Shown in pieces: positions 16,701 to 25,428 of a DNA stretch of 64,000 nucleotides (its first letter is position 1; each line of letters starts with the position of its first letter). The notes beneath the pieces were generated by a model, which searched no databases, was not told where the DNA came from, and saw only the letters and a list, made by a program, of their open reading frames with translations. The stretch is taken from positions 29,343-93,342 of the forward strand of contig CAZMZF010000008.1 in the NCBI GenBank assembly GCA_964570765.1. Reading direction: 5' to 3'. The DNA comes from CAZMZF01 sp964570765 (GTDB lineage Bacteria > Zixibacteria > MSB-5A5 > RBG-16-43-9). The translations under genes and the position numbers were made by a program.

Positions 16701-16705
16701 AGTAG
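16217..16705 (+). pseudogene. Transposase with deleted catalytic centre
   Basis: The N-terminal 90 residues form a helix-turn-helix region (KTVEQICQAYKVHRKDIRKY) and a basic linker. The C-terminal 60 residues match the end of an rve/DDE integrase core (NGKIERFWKILYDE, then LNGFMYRYNYLRKYGGLNYL). The join at about residue 95 (RRLPANGKIERF) skips the usual 150 or so residues that hold the two catalytic aspartates. Only the glutamate region is kept. The frame is intact, so the deletion was clean and in phase. A short regulatory or trans-mobilised product is possible. The family resembles IS481/IS3-type transposases. Confidence 0.75.
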
Positions 16706-16886
16706 TACACTTTGGCGGATAGAGGTGCATAAATATCTGGATGGCTCGGTCAGCATCTTTTATCAAGGTAAAAAACTAAAACATAAACCCATACTAAAGG
16801 AAAGAACCAAACTTAAACTAAACGAGCTTATAACCATAAATTATCTCAAGACTCAAATTCGAGCTGACATTTTGAATTTGCATTGA
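16701..16886 (+). pseudogene. C-terminal fragment of a second transposase
   Basis: After the stop of the previous element an open frame without a start encodes RIEVHKYLDGSVSIFYQGKK and then LKHKPILKERTKLKLNELIT, ending at TGA 16884-16886. The V-x-K/R-x-x-D-G-S-V-x-F/Y-x-G pattern is the small beta-barrel end found behind the catalytic core of ISNCY/IS481-like transposases. It has no N-terminal part and is a relic. Confidence 0.6.
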
Positions 16887-17010
16887 CATTTAAGATTTAA
16901 TCCTTGACAAAAGGTATAAGGGGTATTAACGTATTAATTTAGACCGATATTAATAGTGTAAAAAGTCGGGAAAAGCACTACGGCCCGTAGGGAAGAAAGG
17001 TGGATGATAA

Positions 17011-18264
17011 ATGTCTGAATTTGAATACTTAAGCAAGGATGAGCTTGAAAATATTGCTCTGGAAGAGAAGGTCTCCATAGATTTCCTCACTGAGAATATT
17101 AAATCTGGCAGAATTGTTATCCTTAAAAATCGCCTGCATAAGAATGTAAAACCGGTGGGGATTGGAAAGGGGTTAAGGACAAAAATCAATGCTAATTTAG
17201 GCACCTCACCCGATTTTGTGGATTTCGATTTAGAATTAAAGAAATTAGAGGTTTCTATCAAATACGGGGCAGATACAGTTATGGACCTCTCCACCGGAGG
17301 GAATATCAGGGATTTGAGGATTGAGATTTTGAAGAAATCTACAATTCCAATCGGGACTGTGCCGATCTATGAGGCTGTTTGCAATTTAGCCAAGCAAGGC
17401 AAAAACTTGGAGGAGATGAAAAAGGAGGAGCTTTTTTCAGTTATAGAGGACCATTTAGAAACCGGAGTTGATTTCATCACTGTGCATTGCGGGTTGACTA
17501 AAAGAGCTCTGCAGACCATAGAGAGAAAAAAAAGGCTAACCGGGATTGTGAGCCGGGGAGGCTCTTTTTTAGCTCGGTGGATGAAAGTAAATCAAAAGGA
17601 AAACCCCCTGTATGAATATTATGATGAGCTTTTAGACCTGGCAAAATCTTATAATGCCACCTTAAGCTTAGGGGATGGCTTAAGACCTGGTTCAATTGCA
17701 GATTCCACTGACCGGGTGCAGATGGATGAGCTTTTAGTCTTGGGAGAACTGGTTCAGAGAGCAAGAGAAAAGGGGGTTTTCGCAATGGTCGAAGGACCAG
17801 GCCATATCCCCATTCAGGAGATAGAGGCAAATGTCCTTCTGGAGAAAAAATTGTGTGAGGAGGCTCCCTTTTATGTATTAGGACCTCTGGTTATAGATTG
17901 TGCCCCTGGGTATGACCATATTGTCTCTGCCATAGGTGGAGCCATTGCTGGTGCCTATGGTGCTGATTTTCTCTGTTATGTGACTCCAGCAGAACATCTT
18001 ACTTTACCGAGTTTAGAGGATGTAAGAGAAGGGATTATCGCCTCCAGGATCGCTGCCCATGCGGCTGATATTGCTAAGGGGATCAAAGGAGCCAGAAATA
18101 TAGATGAGGAGATCTCAAAAGCTCGCAAATCCTTTGAATGGGAAAAGATGATAGCCTTAAGTTTGGACCCTGAAAAAACAAAGGAGAAAAGAGGAAAAAT
18201 CCCAGCCGATTACCGTAAGTGCGGGATGTGTGGTGATTTCTGCGCGATGAGAGAGACTCTATAA
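17011..18264 (+). CDS. thiC: Phosphomethylpyrimidine synthase ThiC
   Basis: ThiC is the radical SAM enzyme that converts aminoimidazole ribotide to HMP phosphate for thiamine. The 417-residue length is that of the short form without the N-terminal ThiC-associated domain. Recognisable blocks are MDLSTGGNIRDLR, GTVPIYEAV, SRGGSFLARWM, LSLGDGLRPGSIADSTDRVQ and EGPGHIPIQEIEANV. The C-terminal iron-sulfur motif reads CGMCGDFC (CX2CX3C as written here). The start ATG follows AAAGGTGG. No TPP riboswitch (CTGAGA box) was recognised in the 120-base leader. No other thiamine gene lies nearby. Confidence 0.95.
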   Translation: MSEFEYLSKDELENIALEEKVSIDFLTENIKSGRIVILKNRLHKNVKPVGIGKGLRTKINANLGTSPDFVDFDLELKKLEVSIKYGADTVMDLSTGGNIRDLRIEILKKSTIPIGTVPIYEAVCNLAKQGKNLEEMKKEELFSVIEDHLETGVDFITVHCGLTKRALQTIERKKRLTGIVSRGGSFLARWMKVNQKENPLYEYYDELLDLAKSYNATLSLGDGLRPGSIADSTDRVQMDELLVLGELVQRAREKGVFAMVEGPGHIPIQEIEANVLLEKKLCEEAPFYVLGPLVIDCAPGYDHIVSAIGGAIAGAYGADFLCYVTPAEHLTLPSLEDVREGIIASRIAAHAADIAKGIKGARNIDEEISKARKSFEWEKMIALSLDPEKTKEKRGKIPADYRKCGMCGDFCAMRETL

Positions 18265-18273
18265 ATATAAATT

Positions 18274-18374
18274 GCAGGGACAGAATCCACCTCAGGCGGA
18301 TTCTGTCCCTGCTAAACCTCACCCTTAATCCCTCTCCTTTCCTACGGATCCACTTTACGGAAAAAAGGAGAGGG
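18274..18374. repeat. Two long palindromes between thiC and the TPR lipoprotein gene
   Basis: At 18274-18312 GCAGGGACAGAATCC pairs with GGATTCTGTCCCTGC. At 18330-18374 CCCTCTCCTTT pairs with AAAGGAGAGGG around an inner CCTACGGATCC...ACGG unit. A longer copy of the second type lies at 27411-27490. The AAAGGAGAGGG arm lies about 20 bases before the next start codon. Confidence 0.8.
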
Positions 18375-18392
18375 AAGGATGGAGAAAATACA

Positions 18393-19892
18393 TTGAAAAG
18401 AAAAAATATTATCCCCCGGATATATTCTGAAAAGGTTTTCTATTTTATAACTTTTCTTCTCTTTGTCAGCGTAATTATTTTTATATCTTCCTGTTCAAAT
18501 CAAAAAAACCTTTCCCTGCGTTATAAGATTGAGAAGAATTTCTATGAGTCAGAGAAAATTAGGAAAGTTTTGTCTATAAATCTAAAAGCTGCTGCTCCGG
18601 CTGATTTTAAAAAGGTTATTCAATCCTATCAAGAAGTAGTGGATTTAGCTTCTACTCAGTCTGGAGCCCCTTTAGAAAAGGACATCTCCGATATTGCCGC
18701 ATCGGCTGAACTGCGCATAGCCGAGCTTTATATTCTGCAAAAAGATTTCGACTCGGCTCAGAGATCTTTGGAAAATGTTATGAGTAAATATCCCGAAAGC
18801 AAAAATCAAGGTAAAAATGCTCTATTAGGTTTAGCCCGGATCTACGAGAAAAGAAATGAAAAGGAAAAAGCCGTTCATACTTATCATCAGCTTTTAGATA
18901 ATTACCCGGCGGTAATGAAAAAGAACCTTCCGGACCCGGATATCTTTTCTGTGCCCAACCATCTGATCCAGCTTTTTTCTCCAAGAGAAGAAAAAGCCAG
19001 AAGGGAGAGTGAATTTGAGTATGCCCAAAAATATTTTCAAAACCTGATCCACACTTATCCTAATACTCAAGTCTCTTTTGCGGCTACCTTAAGTTTAGCC
19101 CGGGCATATCAATTTCAGAACCTCTGGAAAGAGTCGATTGTGACTTTAGAAACTGCAAAAGATTCAACCGGACAAACCCCCGGCTCGGTCCTCTTGCAGG
19201 TTGGAAATATATATTTTGACTATCTGAAAGATGAAAAGAATTCCCTGTTGACTTTCTATCGGGTGATCGATTCATCCCCTGATTCCTCCTCTAAGGCTGA
19301 GGCTCAGATGAAAATCGGGATGATATATTTACAAAAGAAAGATTATCCTAAGGCTAAGCAGGAGCTTTCCAGGGTAAAAAAACTCTATCCTAAAGAGGGT
19401 CGACTGATTGCCACCTCTCAATACCTGATTGCCCAGATCTATGAGAAAACCGCAGAGTGGGAGAGGGCTTTAAATGAGTATAACTGGCTGATGGTCAACT
19501 ATCCTTTAACTCCGGAGGGATTGGAATCTCCCTTAAATATAGTGGCTTATTACCTAAAAGAAAATAAAACTTTAGCCATAGAATCTTTTGAAAAAGGGAT
19601 TAAACATTATGATCAGCTCCTGAATAAATATAAGGATAAACCTTTTGCAATTTTGATAGAGAGCCAGAAAGCCAAGCTTTATACTTTACAAAAAGAATGG
19701 GATAAAGCAGTATCTATTTTATTGAAGATAGCAGAAAAAAATCCAGGGACGGAGGCCGGACTGAATTCCCTTCTCAATCTTCTGAGAATCTATCAGCAGG
19801 AGTTAAAGGATGAAAGGAAATCAAAAGAGATTCTTTCCCGGATTGAGACGGAGTATCCAGGAATAATTCCTGATACTCTTTTTAGAAAATAA
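18393..19892 (+). CDS. TPR-repeat lipoprotein
   Basis: The start is TTG, with GGATGGAG upstream. The 499-residue product has a hydrophobic N-terminus ending in a lipobox (FISSC, Cys at about 34), so it should be a lipoprotein of the cell envelope. The rest is tetratricopeptide repeats of the BamD/YbgF type (for example AELRIAELYILQKDFDSAQ, AKQELSRVKKLYPKEG, ATSQYLIAQIYEKTAEWERAL). Such proteins act as scaffolds, for example in outer-membrane assembly. BamD itself is about half this length, so this is a longer relative of unknown partner. It is flanked by palindromes and no operon partner is evident. Confidence 0.8.
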   Translation: MKRKNIIPRIYSEKVFYFITFLLFVSVIIFISSCSNQKNLSLRYKIEKNFYESEKIRKVLSINLKAAAPADFKKVIQSYQEVVDLASTQSGAPLEKDISDIAASAELRIAELYILQKDFDSAQRSLENVMSKYPESKNQGKNALLGLARIYEKRNEKEKAVHTYHQLLDNYPAVMKKNLPDPDIFSVPNHLIQLFSPREEKARRESEFEYAQKYFQNLIHTYPNTQVSFAATLSLARAYQFQNLWKESIVTLETAKDSTGQTPGSVLLQVGNIYFDYLKDEKNSLLTFYRVIDSSPDSSSKAEAQMKIGMIYLQKKDYPKAKQELSRVKKLYPKEGRLIATSQYLIAQIYEKTAEWERALNEYNWLMVNYPLTPEGLESPLNIVAYYLKENKTLAIESFEKGIKHYDQLLNKYKDKPFAILIESQKAKLYTLQKEWDKAVSILLKIAEKNPGTEAGLNSLLNLLRIYQQELKDERKSKEILSRIETEYPGIIPDTLFRK

Positions 19893-20298
19893 GCGATTTG
19901 AATAAAACGAATTAAAAAGAGGATTGAGTTTGCAAGGTCCATTAGAGGGCCAAAATGTTCCAGGCGGAAGTGTTATTAAAGTTAATATAAAGAAGAGCTT
20001 TAGGATGCAAGGAATTACCTGCCTAAAGATTATATGATTTCTGACGAAAATTATATAGGATAACTCAAATAGGCTAATGGAAAAAAATTAAGTAACTCGA
20101 AACAAGGAGGTGTGCTCAAGAGAGGTCAATTCATTTAAAATAAAATCTTCGCAAAAAAGCGAACGATTTAGAAGGGGAAGACCAGCTTTTGAGGGGCAGG
20201 GAAGCCCCGCAGAATTATCAGAATTATTTTTGCGAGCTTCTAAAGGCTGGAATGATAATTGAACTTAAGCTCAAATCTTAATGCTAAGGAGGGAAGGG
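19893..20298. other. Gene-free stretch with possible structured leader
   Basis: No gene is seen. Between about 20150 and 20260 several short complementary pieces occur: TTCGC/GCGAA (around 20148-20163), GGGGCA/GCCCC (around 20194-20209) and GCTCGCAAA-like segments. This gives a leader of the next gene that might fold. It matches no riboswitch class I know. AAGGAGG at 20285-20291 is the ribosome binding site of the gene at 20299. Confidence 0.4.
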
Positions 20299-20859
20299 AT
20301 GAAAAAAACGTATTTAATCCTTAATCTTGCGATTCTGCTACTCCTCACGTCTTTTTCCATCGTCTGGTCAGACAAGGCAAATGACCCATTTGGTAAACTG
20401 GATATGTTGAGTGTGGTAGTTGACCAGAAACCCGGCAGCGATAAGGTCGTGGCTAAGGTGAACCTGGTGAATGATGAGAACCTCACCGCTATCGTTGTGC
20501 CTTTAAAATATGGCACCGGTAAAAGCCCCATCAGTCTGGATTCAGTCAGTTTTACTAATACCCCGGTGGATAAATTTGCCTTAAAGAACCCTAATATCGA
20601 TGCGAAAACTCAGAAGGTGCTTATCGCTTTAATCAGCACAATTTCTGCTGCGGATTTTTATCTGTCCAAGGGGAATAATGAGATCGCCCGGCTTTATTTT
20701 ACCCTAAAAAAGGGATCAGGTGAGGGAAGCGTAACTCTGGATACTACTTTATTCCCCCCATCTAATGTCCTGCAGTTAGTGAAGGCTCAAGATAAAGTCC
20801 CTCAGTCGATTTATCCGGGATTTGATAATACCAAGGGGAAGATTTCATTTCTGAAGTAG
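20299..20859 (+). CDS. Secreted cohesin-like protein
   Basis: The ATG at 20299 is chosen because AAGGAGGGAAGGG lies just before it. The upstream ATG (20281) would swallow that site. The 186-residue product has a signal peptide (residues 1-24) and one beta-sandwich domain. Its pattern is VVAKVNLVNDENLTAIVVPL, then KYGTGKSPISLDSVSF, IARLYFTLKKGSGEGSVTLD and a PPSNVLQLV strand near the end. This resembles cohesin-type domains, the partners of dockerins. It is convergent with a gene for a dockerin-bearing protease. The cohesin assignment rests on strand pattern and context. Confidence 0.55.
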   Translation: MKKTYLILNLAILLLLTSFSIVWSDKANDPFGKLDMLSVVVDQKPGSDKVVAKVNLVNDENLTAIVVPLKYGTGKSPISLDSVSFTNTPVDKFALKNPNIDAKTQKVLIALISTISAADFYLSKGNNEIARLYFTLKKGSGEGSVTLDTTLFPPSNVLQLVKAQDKVPQSIYPGFDNTKGKISFLK

Positions 20860-20891
20860 GTCGAAGTCTTAATTTTTCAAAATCAAAAGGA

Positions 20892-21022
20892 ATAATAGGG
20901 ACAATTCACAAATTGCCCCTATTATTTTGCTATTCTTTTTTAAGGTTAAGATTAAAAAAGTATCCGGATCAACCCGGACTATAAGAATGTTAAAACAAAG
21001 GGGCACGTTATTACGTGCCCCT
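20892..21022. repeat. Two palindromes between the convergent cohesin-like and C25 protease genes
   Basis: AATAGGGACAATT pairs with AATTGCCCCTATT (20892-20925), followed by ATTTTGC, and may terminate the cohesin-like gene. At 20999-21022 AGGGGCACGT pairs with ACGTGCCCCT. Confidence 0.7.
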
Positions 21023-21050
21023 GTAGAATTCAAGCTATAAATTGCTCTTT

Positions 21051-23828
21051 TCAGCAAACTGGTGGTTGCGGTCCACCTTTAAAAAGATAATTGATTAAAT
21101 AGATTACATCGCTAACAGTAACTTTACCGTCACAATTAGCATCTCCTGCCTGCATTGGTTGTGGCTCAGGTCCTCCCTTAAACAAGTAATTAATTAAGTA
21201 AATCACATCAGTAACAGTTATCTTATTATCTGCATTCGCATCGCCATGTTTGAAAAGTGTGATTGCGTTTGCTGTATCAAAATCATCGCTGTATTGATAC
21301 AACTCTCCTTCTTCGCTATATGACCAGGCTTGATAATAGTATTGAGTTAAAGGTGCCAACCCGGTATCTTTGCAATTTGAACTGGTATCGTTATATATTA
21401 CTGTCCCTTCTCCTCTTATCCAGACCAGAGTATCATTTCTTTCGATGATCGTTTTATCAGCCGAGGTATCTTTATTCCAGAGAAGCTTTATAGAACTGGA
21501 AGTGATTGAATCTGGAGAAAGATCAGTTGGTGGGAGTGGTTTGGTCAAGAATTTAAGTTCTGCTCCACTGCCCCAGCCTACGATATTAAGTCCTTTAGCG
21601 GTGTAATAATAAAGGGTTCCTTCTGCCAGACTGGTGAGGTCTTTGCTGAATTCTGAACCATTGGTAAATACTCCTAAGGATTCACTGTTAGAATATGGTT
21701 CACCAGCGTCTGTGTCCCAGAAAAGCCAGCAAGTTGTTTCATATCCAAAATCATTATCCAGACGGCCATGGAGGGTTGCATTAGTCTCTTCTATATCTGT
21801 TGCCTCTTGAGTGGTAAGGACCGGACTGGCAACGGTTGCCTGACCTTCGGAGGGAAGATAATTTTGCTTGGTTACAGTTACATACATTGTTCCCTGGTTG
21901 GTTGGTGAGGGGCTGAAGACTATATTACCCAAGGAATTTGTATATCCGGTTAGATAAACCTCATTTCCTTTCCATAAACAGACATAAGCTTGATACACGG
22001 CGGTATGTGTAGTAGAATCCTCAACATGAACCTGGAAGGAGGAAGAACCAACTGGAAGCACGGAAGAGAAGGTAACTGTAAAACTATCCGGCTCATCTGT
22101 CCAGATTGGCATCTCCGGCTCTCCCAGAAGGTTGAAAACCCATTCACATTGTTTCTCTATAGCACCATAGGTGTAAAAATTATGCTTACTATCTACTAAA
22201 GTTTGACCGAGGTTATATTTATTGCGTGTAAAAAGTCCCGCCCACCACTGCATATCCAGTATACTGGAGAGACTGATGGGTTCACCTGGAGAGTACCAAC
22301 CACTGCGGGTGTTACCATTGAAAGCAACTCCAGCTTGATATGGATTGTATTCGACAAAGGTCTCAGCAATGCAGTCGGTGGCATCCATTCCATTTGGATC
22401 ACAGCCAGTGGAAACTATGATGGACATTTGATTGTCATTGGTTAGATTATTCACATCCATTTGAGTGAGATACCAGCTATGGTGAAAATCGCCTGTGCCC
22501 ATAACCGTGAAATTGGAGTGGTCTGCATGATTTACCAGGTTCTGTCCAGCATTAAGAGCACTGATGACTGCGGTTTTGTGGTTGGTGGCATCACTATCGT
22601 ACACCTTGGTAATGTTGAACCTTGCAGGAATATAGGAAGCGATAGATTCCTTCAATTCCTCTTCTGGCGTGCTTGCATCCAGATCCATTCCGACGAGAAG
22701 GACATCTAAAGGGTAACTTGTTCGAGGAGGATCTTTTTCGTATTTTAGAACCTTGTTGACGAAGGTCGTAACCGAATTCGAGCTTCCTGCGGGGATTCTG
22801 CCTACAAAGACCTCATGCGTCCAGTCATCGTCATAGTCAGAGTAATATTGGTCACTGGGTGCACTTTCCTCATCATAGATTCTGAATTCAAAGGGGACAG
22901 AACCATCTTCGCCTCCCAAAAGGTAATAAATTGCTCCCCAGGTTGAATGGGCATCGATAATGAAGTTGCGTATCTTTTCCTGGTTGGTTGCTCCACTGTA
23001 ATTGGCATAGATATCAGCGGTACAAACCACTGTATCTTTTACCCCCTTTTTGGTGTGCCACTCAACTAAGGGCTGAAAAGCTGAAGCATACAAAGAATGG
23101 GTGATGATCACATGCTGATAGGAACCAGGGGGAAGGGCAGTTATTTTGCCTAATTTCATCCCGGTATTTAACTGAACCTCCTCAGGGTTTACCACTATCT
23201 CTTTGACCATCTCTTCATAGACTTCCCTATCTTTCTCAGAGATATTAGGTGAGAGGTAATCACCACATTCGTATCTAGGAGTGCCTTCCAGAACAACAGA
23301 GATTGAAGTGTAAAGTTCTAACCTTTTTTCTCCAGGGACATACTGTAGAGGATAAAGCCTGAAATAGGCTATACTTTGACCGGCTAAATCGCTCTGGTGA
23401 ATGAACTCCACCAATTTTGAAGGATAGGGCTGGGTTGATCTATATGTCTCCACGTCTGGTTCCACAAACTTAATTTCATCCTCTGAAAGGCTTGTTCTTG
23501 CTGGTGGTTGAGCAGGAAAGATATTATATTCACCAAAGATTTCCTCACTTTTAGTATCCGAAGCATAAACATTTGTTACCTTCATCCCGGTTGGAACAGC
23601 TATCTGGATTTCTCTGGATGGCAACATTGGTTTGGCAACATCAGTTAGATAGGTACCCTCTTTAAACCTTATTCTATCATACCCCTTCAGTTTATCAAAT
23701 GAAAAGTTTTCTTTTGAGAATTCAGCCTTATACTGGACCTTGTAGCTGTTCTCAGATAAAAGCGGTTTTGCGAAAAATAAAATCAATACCGAAACCATCA
23801 AAGCTAAAATTAACTTTGATTTAATCAT
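21051..23828 (-). CDS. Gingipain-like C25 cysteine protease with dockerin repeats
   Basis: The ATG ending at 23828 has GGAGGAGGAAG directly upstream, so the longer frame to 23915 is rejected. The 925-residue product has a signal peptide, a C25 propeptide-like region (about 30-230) and a catalytic region. The catalytic His is probably in NLVNHADHSNF and the Cys in SIIVSTGCDPNG. A beta domain, a fibronectin-like domain (ATLHGRLDNDFG, LYYYTAKG) and a second one (LLWNKDTSADKT) follow. The C-terminus has two dockerin-like repeats (GDANADNKITVTDV and GDANCDGKVTVSDV, each with INYLFKGGPxP). It has no T9SS sorting domain, unlike classical gingipains. The likely role is extracellular proteolysis. Confidence 0.85.
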   Translation of the reverse strand: MIKSKLILALMVSVLILFFAKPLLSENSYKVQYKAEFSKENFSFDKLKGYDRIRFKEGTYLTDVAKPMLPSREIQIAVPTGMKVTNVYASDTKSEEIFGEYNIFPAQPPARTSLSEDEIKFVEPDVETYRSTQPYPSKLVEFIHQSDLAGQSIAYFRLYPLQYVPGEKRLELYTSISVVLEGTPRYECGDYLSPNISEKDREVYEEMVKEIVVNPEEVQLNTGMKLGKITALPPGSYQHVIITHSLYASAFQPLVEWHTKKGVKDTVVCTADIYANYSGATNQEKIRNFIIDAHSTWGAIYYLLGGEDGSVPFEFRIYDEESAPSDQYYSDYDDDWTHEVFVGRIPAGSSNSVTTFVNKVLKYEKDPPRTSYPLDVLLVGMDLDASTPEEELKESIASYIPARFNITKVYDSDATNHKTAVISALNAGQNLVNHADHSNFTVMGTGDFHHSWYLTQMDVNNLTNDNQMSIIVSTGCDPNGMDATDCIAETFVEYNPYQAGVAFNGNTRSGWYSPGEPISLSSILDMQWWAGLFTRNKYNLGQTLVDSKHNFYTYGAIEKQCEWVFNLLGEPEMPIWTDEPDSFTVTFSSVLPVGSSSFQVHVEDSTTHTAVYQAYVCLWKGNEVYLTGYTNSLGNIVFSPSPTNQGTMYVTVTKQNYLPSEGQATVASPVLTTQEATDIEETNATLHGRLDNDFGYETTCWLFWDTDAGEPYSNSESLGVFTNGSEFSKDLTSLAEGTLYYYTAKGLNIVGWGSGAELKFLTKPLPPTDLSPDSITSSSIKLLWNKDTSADKTIIERNDTLVWIRGEGTVIYNDTSSNCKDTGLAPLTQYYYQAWSYSEEGELYQYSDDFDTANAITLFKHGDANADNKITVTDVIYLINYLFKGGPEPQPMQAGDANCDGKVTVSDVIYLINYLFKGGPQPPVC

Positions 23829-24104
23829 CTTCCTCCTCCGATCTTTTAATTGATGTTCTGAAACAAATAACAAACTAAACCAACTATAATTTACTAAAAT
23901 TTCTCGATTTGTCAAGCAAATTTTATATAGTTTCTCTTTATAAAATCGAACAATAGACTAAAATACTTGAGTATATAAGTTCTCAGGGATTATGGTTTAC
24001 CCTAACCCCTTGAAAATCAAGAGAATCCATTCGGAGCTCTAGTTAGTCAGGGTTACTCCTGAATCACTCTTTATGAAACTTTTCAAGGGTCTCCTACAAA
24101 ATCC
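23829..24104. other. Divergent intergenic region
   Basis: It separates the divergent C25 protease and MFS genes. A TTGACA on the minus strand (23916-23911) with AT-rich -10-like sequence (TAAATT at 16 bases) could drive the protease. No gene or clear palindrome is seen, apart from an imperfect GAATCC/GGAGCTC hairpin near 24024. Confidence 0.35.
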
Positions 24105-24133
24105 TTGACGGTTTAAAAGGATAAATATATACT
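24105..24133 (+). promoter_or_regulatory. Sigma-70 promoter of the MFS transporter gene
   Basis: TTGACG (24105-24110), 17 bases, TATACT (24128-24133). The expected transcription start is near 24140, about 30 bases before the ATG. Confidence 0.7.
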
Positions 24134-24170
24134 GTTCTTAAATCTGTTTTTAGTATTGAGTATAAATTTT

Positions 24171-25376
24171 ATGGATAAGGAAAATAAAGAGGTTAAAAGT
24201 AAAAACGAGAACTTTTTTTTCGGAATAAAAAAGAATATCTTCTTCTTAGGCTTGGTAAGTTTCCTCACTGATGTCTCCTCAGATATGGTTTATCCTTTAA
24301 TTCCAGTTTTTCTAACCGAAGTGCTCCATTCTAGCAAGGTATTTGTGGGATTAATCGAAGGAGTGGCAGAGAGCACTGCCAGTCTATTTAAGATTTTCTC
24401 CGGATGGTTTTCAGATAAGATCGGAAAAAGAAAACCGATAGTTATCCTGGGATATTCACTTTCCTCAATTAGCAAGCCACTTTTAGCTTTAGTTACTTCT
24501 GGCTGGCAGGTTCTTTTCATAAGGTTTGGAGACAGGGTAGGAAAAGGGGTGCGAACCTCACCCCGGGATGCTCTAATCGCTGAATCTTCAGCCGAAAACA
24601 GAAGAGGAGCCTCTTTTGGGCTTCATCGGGCTATGGATTCTGCCGGGGCTATTATTGGTCCACTTTTAGCTTTCCTTTTATTGCCACTTTTGAATAAAAA
24701 TTACAGGCATCTTTTTTTATTAGCCTCAATTCCAGCTTTTTTCTCAGTTTTGGTTTTGTTTCTGTGGGTGAAAGAGATAAAAATCAGAAAAAAAGAAAGT
24801 GTTATTTCGGAAAGAAAGAAGGGTATTAGTTTTGATAGTAAATTTAAAATTTTCATTCTTGTAGTAGCGATTTTTACCCTGGGTAATTCCAGCGATGCTT
24901 TTTTGTTTTTAAGAGCTAAAAGCTTAGGGGTGAATTTAATCTTTATCCCTTTGCTCTGGGGTTTTTTCAATTTAGTGTATACTTTATATTCTATTCCAGC
25001 CGGGATTTTATCAGATAGAATTGGTAGAAGAAAAATTATCCTTATAGGGTTTTCAGTTTATGGACTATCTTATTTAGGATTTGCCTTTGCTAAAAACTCT
25101 TTGCATATCTGGGCACTTTTTGCTTTATACGGTATATATTATGGAGTTTCAGATGGAGCCCTGCGGGCTTTTGTAGCTGATTTAGTTAAGGAGGAGGATA
25201 AAAGAGGAACTGCTTATGGGTTCTACCATGGGGCAGTGGGATTATGTGCTCTGCCTGCCAGCCTGATTATGGGTTTCCTCTGGCAGGGTTTTGGTGCAGC
25301 TGTGGCTTTCTCCTTTGGATCAATTCTGGCAATTATAGCCGGGATAGTTTTTTATTTCGGATTGGGAAAGAAGTAA
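24171..25376 (+). CDS. Major facilitator superfamily transporter
   Basis: A roughly 400-residue integral membrane protein with about twelve hydrophobic segments in two halves. The loop between helices 2 and 3 carries the MFS motif A (GWFSDKIGKRKP), and it is repeated in the second half as GILSDRIGRRK. The opening LGLVSFLTDVSSDMVYPLIP and the motif RFGDRVGKGVRTSPRDALIA are typical of a subgroup of uncharacterised MFS proteins that includes NreB-like exporters. The ATG at 24171 is preferred over an in-frame TTG at 24156. Neither has a clear Shine-Dalgarno. The substrate is unknown. Confidence 0.8.
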   Translation: MDKENKEVKSKNENFFFGIKKNIFFLGLVSFLTDVSSDMVYPLIPVFLTEVLHSSKVFVGLIEGVAESTASLFKIFSGWFSDKIGKRKPIVILGYSLSSISKPLLALVTSGWQVLFIRFGDRVGKGVRTSPRDALIAESSAENRRGASFGLHRAMDSAGAIIGPLLAFLLLPLLNKNYRHLFLLASIPAFFSVLVLFLWVKEIKIRKKESVISERKKGISFDSKFKIFILVVAIFTLGNSSDAFLFLRAKSLGVNLIFIPLLWGFFNLVYTLYSIPAGILSDRIGRRKIILIGFSVYGLSYLGFAFAKNSLHIWALFALYGIYYGVSDGALRAFVADLVKEEDKRGTAYGFYHGAVGLCALPASLIMGFLWQGFGAAVAFSFGSILAIIAGIVFYFGLGKK

Positions 25377-25428
25377 TGAATGGGTGGGGTTTGTCCCCGC
25401 CCGTGGGCGATTACAACAGGAGGTAGGT

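Noticed and set aside
16887..17010. TPP riboswitch before thiC
   Set aside because: The CTGAGA box and the paired helices are missing. Only a short GTAGGGAAG word is similar.
16950..17294. Minus-strand frame overlapping thiC start
   Set aside because: It is a shadow of thiC in another frame, with no ribosome binding site or family resemblance.
20281..20298. Start of the cohesin-like protein at the upstream ATG
   Set aside because: An AAGGAGG ribosome binding site lies between this ATG and the second one at 20299, which begins directly with a signal peptide.
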